NCBI GenBank assembly: GCA_905233405.1
Contig: CAJOEG010000084.1
Location: forward strand, 1 to 6,727
Direction of reading: 5' to 3'
Source: an uncultured Bacteroidales bacterium
GTDB taxonomy: Bacteria > Bacteroidota > Bacteroidia > Bacteroidales > ML635J-15
DNA length: 6,727 nt
The first letter of the stretch is position 1; each line of letters begins with the position of its first letter. Both the position numbers and the translations under genes were made by a program. The notes under the pieces were generated by a model. It ran no database searches. It saw only the letters and a list, made by a program, of their open reading frames with translations, and was not told where the DNA came from. Positions 1 through 5,728 of this stretch are shown here, piece after piece.

Positions 1-323
1 CCGATGTTTTCGTATTCGTCGCTGACTTTCGCGATTTTGGTAAGCTGGGCGCACTTTTCGCGCAGAGGAAGGCTTTCGTCTTTTAGAAAGTCTGACAAGG
101 CCAAGGCGTTTAACATTCTGAAATTCTTTTCTTCCTGAGCCTTGATTTTTTCCGAGGCGGATTTTGCCACAGCGTTCAAGAGCGCGTCAACGGAATCGTT
201 GGTTGATTTTGTCGAGAGGCGCATGGCTACCGTCACGATGACGATGTTTGACGCCAAGAATATTAGGGTTACAATCGCGATAAGCCTGAATTGGAGGCTT
301 TGGAAAAATTTAGACGCTTTCAT
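1..323 (-). CDS. N-terminus of a membrane chemoreceptor-like sensor (dCache-type methyl-accepting chemotaxis protein, partial)
   Basis: The reading frame starts at an ATG at 323 and stays open to the window edge, giving 107 complete residues; the rest of the gene lies outside. A short basic N-terminus (MKASKFFQS) is followed by one hydrophobic transmembrane helix at about residues 14-34, then a polar helical stretch rich in K, E, A and S (about 37-70). The stretch at about 70-107 (LNALALSDFLKDESLPLREK, then CAQLTKIAKVSDEYENIG) resembles the start of a periplasmic dCache sensor domain as found in many Treponema chemoreceptors. In that family the domain binds small ligands outside the cell and signals through HAMP and MA domains to CheA/CheW. 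Those domains are not visible here, so a histidine kinase or cyclase with the same sensor is possible. The start is fixed by a strong ribosome site 6 nt upstream. GCG alanine codons look more frequent than in the large gene at 1120-5571. Chemoreceptors are unusual in non-flagellated Bacteroidota. Confidence 0.68.
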   Translation of the reverse strand, partial: MKASKFFQSLQFRLIAIVTLIFLASNIVIVTVAMRLSTKSTNDSVDALLNAVAKSASEKIKAQEEKNFRMLNALALSDFLKDESLPLREKCAQLTKIAKVSDEYENI

Positions 324-329
324 TAGCTG

Positions 330-335
330 CTCCTT
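330..335 (-). promoter_or_regulatory. Shine-Dalgarno site for the chemoreceptor-like gene
   Basis: The minus strand reads AAGGAG followed by a 6-nt spacer and ATG. This near-perfect Shine-Dalgarno site decides the start codon at 323. Bacteroidota genes generally lack strong sites of this kind, and neither the ATPase gene nor the large PKD gene in this window shows one, which supports a different origin for the low-coordinate end. Confidence 0.75.
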
Positions 336-356
336 GCAAGTAGAGTTAGTGTGAAC

Positions 357-962
357 TTACAGTTTAGCGCCGAATTTGAAATAAGTCTCGAATGCAGCCA
401 TAACCTTCGATTTCTCAATGGTTGAAAATTGCCACTGGTCGGAAAGTTCTACAGAAACGGCATTCAAATATTCCGAAAAGGTATATGGATATACATCATA
501 TATCAAGAACCTGCCTCCCAAGGTGGTAGCCACGTCGCTACTTAGCATTTTCGCGTTGCTTCCGGTGACATAGACGGTATATTTTGCATCGGCAAGACGA
601 CGAACAAACTTGTCCCAATGTTCCACATTCTGAATCTCATCAAAAAAGATTATCGGCTTTGTCTCGCTGCCATTCATCTCATAATGGGCTTCAAGGATTA
701 GGTTTAAATCGTTGTGGGTGATTTCCGAAAGCCGTTCGTCCTCAAAGTTGACAAATAAAATGTTATTGATTTTTACGCCTTGCTCCAACAATTGCAGAAC
801 ACGCTGGTAAAGCATATACGACTTGCCGACACGCCGCAAACCGACAAACACATAATTAGCCCGTTCTTCGAACTCAAAAGGTCGTTTCACAACGTCAAGC
901 GAAAGTATTTCATCTCGTTTGTCCTTGATACACTGCTTAATAATATCTTTATTCATAACCAT
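357..962 (-). CDS. AAA_14/DUF4143-family ATPase, C-terminally truncated
   Basis: This 201-residue product is the N-terminal ATPase half of a family usually about 380-430 residues long. The Walker A loop is GLRRVGKS at residues 41-48, Walker B with its acidic pair is IIFFDEIQ at 104-111, a sensor-1-like strand VTGSNAKMLS lies at 132-141, and the family's GGR motif is at 149-151, followed by the typical VYPYTFSEYL at 157-166. These motifs imply ATP binding and hydrolysis. The family's physiological role is not settled. The C-terminal DUF4143 region, with its nuclease-like fold, is absent: the protein ends FKFGAKL at the proposed junction, so this is probably a broken gene or an artefact. An alternative start at the third codon (ATG at 956) is possible. 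A Bacteroidota-type promoter and three palindromic repeats lie just upstream, suggesting regulated expression independent of the PKD gene. Confidence 0.85.
   Translation of the reverse strand: MVMNKDIIKQCIKDKRDEILSLDVVKRPFEFEERANYVFVGLRRVGKSYMLYQRVLQLLEQGVKINNILFVNFEDERLSEITHNDLNLILEAHYEMNGSETKPIIFFDEIQNVEHWDKFVRRLADAKYTVYVTGSNAKMLSSDVATTLGGRFLIYDVYPYTFSEYLNAVSVELSDQWQFSTIEKSKVMAAFETYFKFGAKL
360..371. other. Probable sequence junction (assembly chimera or rearrangement breakpoint)
   Basis: Reading on the minus strand, the ATPase matches its family up to FETYFKFG, where the family usually continues with another glycine and a hydrophobic-proline stretch. Here it becomes A-K-L-stop. None of the three minus-strand frames between 366 and 324 carries a recognisable continuation, so a simple frameshift does not explain the loss. 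The receptor gene begins only 33 nt after the ATPase stop, and no promoter is visible in that gap. Both neighbours therefore appear cut at the same point. The exact base is inferred to within about ten bases. Confidence 0.6.
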
Positions 963-982
963 ATTACAAAATATTACAAGCG

Positions 983-1016
983 CAAAAATAACATTTTATC
1001 TTTTATATCATACAAA
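983..1016 (-). promoter_or_regulatory. Candidate Bacteroidota-type promoter for the ATPase gene
   Basis: On the minus strand, TATTTTTG at 990-983 matches the Bacteroidota -7 consensus TAnnTTTG exactly. A TTTG at 1016-1013 lies 22 bases upstream and fits the -33 element. The spacing is at the long end of what is usually accepted. Transcription would start near 975, giving a leader of roughly a dozen bases before the ATG at 962. The -33 element falls inside the palindromic core of the first direct repeat, so a protein bound there could block initiation. AT-rich sequence gives chance matches, so this is a moderate call. Confidence 0.4.
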
Positions 1017-1082
1017 ATATTTTATTTTTATCTTTTATATCGTATAAAATCTTAAATTTTTATCCGTTGTATCGTATAAAAT
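994..1082. repeat. Three 25-bp direct repeats at exact 32-bp spacing, each with a palindromic core
   Basis: Copies occupy 994-1018, 1026-1050 and 1058-1082, separated by two 7-bp spacers of different sequence. The plus strand of each begins TTTTATC and ends with a TA(C/T)AAAAT tail. The core is a 7-3-7 palindrome, perfect in the middle copy (TTTTATA-TCG-TATAAAA at 1033-1049), one mismatch from perfect in the first (1001-1017), and degenerate in its left arm in the third (1065-1081). A 32-bp period is close to three helical turns, so all copies face the same side of the DNA. The array lies between the PKD gene's terminator and the ATPase promoter. It is most easily read as a set of operator sites for a dimeric DNA-binding protein; the regulator is unknown. 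Confidence 0.75.
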
Positions 1083-1119
1083 AATTGTAGGGTGGCGTTT
1101 TAAACGCCACCCTACAATT
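1083..1119. terminator. Perfect inverted repeat, likely terminator of the PKD gene or a dispersed palindrome
   Basis: Two 18-base arms (1083-1100 and 1102-1119) are exact reverse complements around a single central base. The core of the left arm is GTAGGGTGGCGTTT. The structure starts directly after the TAA stop of the large gene and is followed on the minus strand by ATTATTTTATA, which is only moderately T-rich. It would fold into a very stable hairpin and could end transcription from either side. The GC-rich stem in AT-rich surroundings and its perfect symmetry also resemble the REP-like palindromes scattered through many genomes. Confidence 0.7.
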
Positions 1120-4100
1120 TTATTTAATCAACACCACATTCCCTTTTTTCGTCCTTACGCTTCCATCAAACATTTCTGCCTCAACATAATACGAATATGT
1201 GTCCTGATTCTGCACAACGCCGCCAATTGTTCCGTCCCAGCCAGTATGTAGGTCGTCGGTGAAGAAAACTTCCTCGCCCCAGCGATTGTAGATGCGGAAC
1301 TGGCGCAGCCGCTTTATGCCAAGACCACGCACATACACCACATTGTTGCCGTCGCCTTCGCTCAACGGCGTAAACGCCGAAGGAACATCAAGCGTAAGTT
1401 TCATGTCAACATCGACATAAATGTCGAAACTTTTTTCTTCACAGCCAAGAGTATCCCTTAGCACAAGCGTAAAAGTGGTGTTTTCAAGCGGGAACATCCT
1501 GATTGAATCGCAATTTCCCGACAAAGAGTATTCCTCTGGCAAAACATAGCATTCTAATCCGCTGTCGGCAACTACAACAGACACAGCCGTATCGCCCACA
1601 TTTATGGCAAACGACTGCCCGTCAATTTCCGCGTCAAAGCCTTGCATTACATCAACCATAACCGAATCCAATTTCGTGCATCCTTTTTCGCTAAACGTAT
1701 AAACATAGTAAATGGTTGCCTCGGTTGGTGAAATTTTTTGAATTTGTGCGCTGTCGCCAATTGGAAGTTCCCAGTAATAAGCACTTCCGCCCACTACAGA
1801 AATTTGTGCTTCACCACCCCTGCAAATCAAAGTATCGCCATAGGTTTGCGCATTGGGAAGCTTATAAACCAGATAATTGTGCGAGATACTATCGACACAG
1901 CCTAGCGAATCGGTGACCGACAGAGAAACCGCGTTCAGCGAATCAACCAACGTAGAAGAATTTGTCCACGACACCAAAGTTTCCGTCTGTTCCACACCGT
2001 TCACATACCAATGTGGCGTAACTTCCGTTGAAGCCGAATATTCCAGCCTACCTTCCAACGGAGGACACGCACCTTCGCCAACGGTACTTCCATTCGAATC
2101 GATAAGGTTGAAATTGGCAGAAATTCTATATACATACACCTGCTCGGTGAAGTCAACCGTGCAATTTCCGTTTTGCAGCGACAAGGTAACAGGGAAATAT
2201 CCCGACTGCGGAACATAGTCATAAGTATGTGTAACTTCGGGCATATTAGCGTAACTGTCGCCGCCTCCGACAACCCACACAAAACTTTCGACATTTACAG
2301 CATTTGTCATCGCAAAATGCACACTGCCGCCAGCGCAGACAATGGTATCGCTGAGCGAAATGTCGGCTTCGGGACCAGAAATCTCCACCGTCTGCGAATA
2401 TGTTGAACTGCAACCGCCTGGGGTTGTAACCTCAAGAACAATATTGTACGTTCCCGGTGAAGTGTATAGGTATCGTGGATTTTGTACGTGCAGGACATCG
2501 CCGTTGCCCATATTCCAAGTGTAACGTTTGCTTACATATTCGGGGTCGGTAAGGATTGAAGTGTGGATGGTCGGGCATACGGGATAGCAGTTGTACACCG
2601 TACTGTCGAGGCTGAATTCTACAGAAATTATATTCTGAACGAGTATGCTCTCTTCATATACGGCAGTATCGCTGCATACGGCAACGCCGTTGTCCCTTAT
2701 TGAGGCTATGTGGGTCAGTGAGTAAAGCCCTACCTGTTCGTATTGGTGCGTGACAGTATTGCTTGTGCCAGAGGCAATTGTGCCATCTCCGAAGTTCCAT
2801 TCGTGCCATATTGAACTGCTCTGATTTTCGGCAAAAAATACCTGTTCGGTACCAAGGCATACTTGTTCGGCAAATTCGACATAAGTGTCTGGAGTTTCAA
2901 AAATCTTTACCCTGTCGGTATAGTTTGCCGAGAATCGACATCCGTGCATTGTCATCATATTTACCGAAACATTGTAAGTGCCTGCTACACTATAGGTATG
3001 GGAGACATTCTGTCCGGTAGAAGTCTGTCCGTCGCCAAAATTCCATTCCACAGAACGCAGAGGGTCGTCGGTATGGGTAATAAGTTCAAAATCGAAAGTA
3101 GCAGGAACACATCCCGAGGCGTTTTCGGGCGTAATGCTCGATTGCGGGTCAACAACATACACCTGCTTGTAAAATTCATATATGCAGCCGTCGCTTTGCC
3201 GTGCGTAGGCAATAACCTCATAGTCGCCACCACTTTCGTAAAAATGGCGGTCGTCGGTAATGCCGTCTATTGTTATCCATTCGAGTTCGTCAATCGGCAC
3301 ACTGCCACCATCCCAGTCGAAGGCAACCTCCACAAACGATGGTGCACTCAGAACCACAGCAGTAAGCCTGTTTGCAAGGCAAAGTGTATCGGACGAAATT
3401 TCCCATTGGAACTGTGGTGGCATAATGTTGCACATAATGGTCTGTCCGTCTTCGCAGTCAAACTCGTCGTTGTGAGCGGTAAATTTGCATTCGTAATTGC
3501 CATACGACTGATAAGTTATTGAAATGGAATCGGTGGCGGAATGCGGGTCGTACATAAGGGTGTCACCAGTTTCTACATTGTATATCAGCCATTCCCAGTA
3601 TTGTGCTCCGAGATTTTCTATGACCTTGAATGAGTAGTTGAGCGGAGACGAACAATTATTAAATGGTGATACGAGTGCAATCGGCGGCTTTACATAAATG
3701 CTGTCCCACAACGATACAGGCGAGAGGCAGTTGTTGTATTCAACTACAAATCCGACCTTGTTCCAACCAGTGTCAACCTCAAACGAGTATGGATTGTACA
3801 TATTTGTAGTGCTTATCGGCCAAGTCTTGTTGCCCGAATTCATCATAAAATAGAAGCCGTATATGTCCGAATATCCAGACATTGAATTGTAAAGATAGAC
3901 CACATCGTGCGGACAAACCGAATCGCGCGGAATGTAATTGTGCAGGGCATCCATCACACCAAACTGTTGCGGAGATACAGGTTCTCCTGTCTTTATTAGT
4001 ACGGAACTTGTTGCGGTACAGCCCGAGGTGTCGGTAATTGTGAGCAGCGTGCTATAATTTCCAAGTTCGGTGTATTCGTGTTCTGCCGAAGAATCGCTCG

Positions 4101-5571
4101 TATGCATACTGCTGCCATCGCCGAAGTCCCAGAAGAAATCCACTATCGCAGAATTGTCGGTATAGTCGGAATTGTTTAAGAACTCGACCGTTGCTGGCAC
4201 GCATCCACTAGGCATATAAAAATGAAGCGCCGCTTCGGGCTTGTTGACCACAATTTCTTGTCCAGTAAACCTTGATGTACATCCACCGGGCGAACTTACC
4301 GTAAGCGTAGGTGTGTATCTGCCGTTTTGCGAGTACGAATGAGTCATATTCTCGTCCATACCCAAGTAGGTATCATCAAAATTGTAGGTGTATGTGAGGT
4401 TTTCACCTACCGAAGTACTAATAAACCTTACATTGAATGGGTAAGAGCAGGAAAACAAGTCTTCTGGCTCGGTGCGGAACGAGGCTTGCACGTCAACAAC
4501 CTCGATGCTGAAAACCTGTGTCTGCCGGCAAGGTCCGTTTGGGTCGAAAGTGAACGAAACGGAATAAGTGCCTGTCTGCGAATACGTATGGCTTGCATTC
4601 GGCTCGTATTGCGAAGGGCTGCCATCTCCGAAGTTCCACATACAGTCAACTTCGTCGGCATCGCTGCGAAAAATTGTCGTGGCATTTAGGCATACTTGTT
4701 CGGGCACAACGCAGTTTGGTGCAAACGTTCCTATCTCAACCATTTCATCGTTTCTCACAATCGTCTGACAACCATACGAATCCACCACTGTAAGCGTCAC
4801 ATCGAAACTGCCTGTCTGCGTATATGTATGCGAAGGGTTGTCCTCGTTGCTGTTAGTGCCGTCGCCAAAATTCCAAGTCGCTACGTATGGGCCGCCAAGT
4901 CCAACATCGGTAGATATTTCGGATGAAAAACCAACCTCGTGTGGCGCAACACACCATTGCGCATCGTTGGCGGCAATTGTAACGCTTGGAGATTTCGATA
5001 CCGTGAGCATCTGCGAATGCATTATGTCTGTACAGCCATTGGCATCAGTAACTTCGAGCGATACGGTAAAAATTCCTGGTGATGTGTAAACGTGCCTTCT
5101 GTTCTGTCCTCTCATCGAATTGCCGTCGCCGAAATACCATAGATAGTTTGTTATTGCGGCATCGCCAGTTTCCGACAAACTTCGGAATTCGTGCGTGTAT
5201 GGAGTGCATCCAATTACCGCACTGTCGTTGAACAAAGCCGTTGGGCCATTGAATATCACCACTTCGCGTGTTGCTGTAGCCGTCTGTCCGTTGCATTCTA
5301 CAGTAACCGACACATTGTAATGACCTGGCGCAATATACGAGAAGGTTGGTTCTGCAAGCACCGACACATCACCGCTTCCCGACGACCACGAGTACGACAC
5401 TGCGCCGTTGGCACCTGTAACGTTGCATCCGAAAGTAAGAATCTGTGGCGCGCAGCCGCTGAATGTTCCAGTTATCGAAACCGACAACTGCGCTAACACA
5501 TTAAAATGCAGTAGAATAGCACCAAACAACAGTATTATGTGTTTCTGTATATTGAGAAGACAGAATTTCAT
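1120..5571 (-). CDS. Giant secreted multi-PKD-domain protein with type B T9SS sorting domain
   Basis: This 1483-residue protein is complete. It has a signal peptide (about 1-27, hydrophobic core HIILLFGAILL, cleavage likely at VLA|Q), sixteen tandem PKD/Ig-like beta-sandwich modules (about 30-1389), and a gliding-motility/CHU-type C-terminal domain (1390-1483). Six modules keep the PKD signature W-x-FGDG, ending at residues 150, 238, 317, 486, 848 and 930. Others have relatives such as YNFDD (396-400) and WNMGNG (1019-1024). Modules 7-9 and 14-16 are strongly diverged. Nearly every module carries one cysteine near its start and another about 50-65 residues later, suggesting one disulfide per module. 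Family knowledge implies Sec export, then T9SS transport to the surface or medium. It may act as an adhesin, matrix scaffold or polysaccharide-binding stalk; no catalytic domain is recognisable. The ATG at 5571 is chosen because the signal peptide follows it directly. No T9SS component is encoded nearby. Confidence 0.93.
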   Translation of the reverse strand: MKFCLLNIQKHIILLFGAILLHFNVLAQLSVSITGTFSGCAPQILTFGCNVTGANGAVSYSWSSGSGDVSVLAEPTFSYIAPGHYNVSVTVECNGQTATATREVVIFNGPTALFNDSAVIGCTPYTHEFRSLSETGDAAITNYLWYFGDGNSMRGQNRRHVYTSPGIFTVSLEVTDANGCTDIMHSQMLTVSKSPSVTIAANDAQWCVAPHEVGFSSEISTDVGLGGPYVATWNFGDGTNSNEDNPSHTYTQTGSFDVTLTVVDSYGCQTIVRNDEMVEIGTFAPNCVVPEQVCLNATTIFRSDADEVDCMWNFGDGSPSQYEPNASHTYSQTGTYSVSFTFDPNGPCRQTQVFSIEVVDVQASFRTEPEDLFSCSYPFNVRFISTSVGENLTYTYNFDDTYLGMDENMTHSYSQNGRYTPTLTVSSPGGCTSRFTGQEIVVNKPEAALHFYMPSGCVPATVEFLNNSDYTDNSAIVDFFWDFGDGSSMHTSDSSAEHEYTELGNYSTLLTITDTSGCTATSSVLIKTGEPVSPQQFGVMDALHNYIPRDSVCPHDVVYLYNSMSGYSDIYGFYFMMNSGNKTWPISTTNMYNPYSFEVDTGWNKVGFVVEYNNCLSPVSLWDSIYVKPPIALVSPFNNCSSPLNYSFKVIENLGAQYWEWLIYNVETGDTLMYDPHSATDSISITYQSYGNYECKFTAHNDEFDCEDGQTIMCNIMPPQFQWEISSDTLCLANRLTAVVLSAPSFVEVAFDWDGGSVPIDELEWITIDGITDDRHFYESGGDYEVIAYARQSDGCIYEFYKQVYVVDPQSSITPENASGCVPATFDFELITHTDDPLRSVEWNFGDGQTSTGQNVSHTYSVAGTYNVSVNMMTMHGCRFSANYTDRVKIFETPDTYVEFAEQVCLGTEQVFFAENQSSSIWHEWNFGDGTIASGTSNTVTHQYEQVGLYSLTHIASIRDNGVAVCSDTAVYEESILVQNIISVEFSLDSTVYNCYPVCPTIHTSILTDPEYVSKRYTWNMGNGDVLHVQNPRYLYTSPGTYNIVLEVTTPGGCSSTYSQTVEISGPEADISLSDTIVCAGGSVHFAMTNAVNVESFVWVVGGGDSYANMPEVTHTYDYVPQSGYFPVTLSLQNGNCTVDFTEQVYVYRISANFNLIDSNGSTVGEGACPPLEGRLEYSASTEVTPHWYVNGVEQTETLVSWTNSSTLVDSLNAVSLSVTDSLGCVDSISHNYLVYKLPNAQTYGDTLICRGGEAQISVVGGSAYYWELPIGDSAQIQKISPTEATIYYVYTFSEKGCTKLDSVMVDVMQGFDAEIDGQSFAINVGDTAVSVVVADSGLECYVLPEEYSLSGNCDSIRMFPLENTTFTLVLRDTLGCEEKSFDIYVDVDMKLTLDVPSAFTPLSEGDGNNVVYVRGLGIKRLRQFRIYNRWGEEVFFTDDLHTGWDGTIGGVVQNQDTYSYYVEAEMFDGSVRTKKGNVVLIK
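1123..1404 (-). other. Type B T9SS C-terminal sorting domain (gliding motility-associated/CHU_C)
   Basis: Residues 1390-1483 show the diagnostic order: VPSAFTP (1396-1402), an acidic glycine-rich EGDGNN turn (1405-1410), VRGLGIK (1414-1420), FRIYNRWGEEVF (1425-1436), GWDG (1444-1447), DTYSYYVEA (1457-1465), and a terminal KKGNVVLIK. These match the family recognised by the T9SS for export, often without the cleavage and lipid anchoring seen with type A domains. It contains no cysteine, unlike the modules before it. Confidence 0.92.
5491..5571 (-). other. Signal peptide coding segment of the giant PKD protein
   Basis: Residues 1-27 have a weakly basic start (K2, K10), a hydrophobic core at about 12-22, and a small-residue cleavage site VLA before Q28, the usual pattern for Sec signal peptidase I. 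There is no lipobox cysteine at the cleavage point, so the product is not predicted to be a lipoprotein. Confidence 0.85.
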
Positions 5572-5700
5572 ATCTCGCCGTTTTGATTTGTGGTATTATG
5601 ACAATTCAAAACGCAAATACGTTGCCTGAATATAGTGTGTTTAACAAATATTTAACATAACAAGAAAAAATACAACATGGTTTATTTTTAGACATATTGT

Positions 5701-5726
5701 TTGCAACAATGATATTAATGTTGCAA
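5701..5726. terminator. Imperfect inverted repeat after the comM stop, possible weak terminator
   Basis: The 26-base segment begins TTGCAACA and ends TGTTGCAA and is nearly its own reverse complement, with two mismatched pairs in the inner part. It lies 2 nt beyond the stop codon of the comM-like gene, the position expected of a terminator. The stem is AT-rich and no clear T-run follows on the minus strand, so it could equally be a binding site in the leader of the large gene. The remainder of the spacer (5572-5700) is AT-rich; I could not pick a convincing promoter in it. Confidence 0.35.
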
Positions 5727-5728
5727 CT

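Noticed and set aside
142..354. Plus-strand open frame of 70 codons at the low-coordinate end
   Set aside because: It is antisense to the receptor start, which has a membrane helix, a family-like sensor region and a strong ribosome site.
324..371. Insertion sequence end or frameshift as the cause of the ATPase truncation
   Set aside because: No terminal inverted repeat, transposase or target duplication is visible, and no other frame continues the ATPase; only the breakpoint interpretation remains.
994..1082. Possible CRISPR array
   Set aside because: The spaces between repeat copies are only 7 bp, far too short for spacers, and there are no cas genes.
2863..3522. A 219-residue plus-strand open frame inside the large PKD gene, and many shorter antisense frames
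   Set aside because: They lie opposite a well-supported gene, show no recognisable domain, and are expected shadows of a long GC-moderate coding region.
5640..5657. Direct repeat of TTTAACA (5640-5646 and 5651-5657)
   Set aside because: Seven bases in AT-rich sequence with no wider pattern are easily explained by chance.
5572..5728. Promoter for the large PKD gene
   Set aside because: Several TTTG strings occur on the minus strand, but none pairs with an exact TAnnTTTG at a suitable distance, so no site was called.
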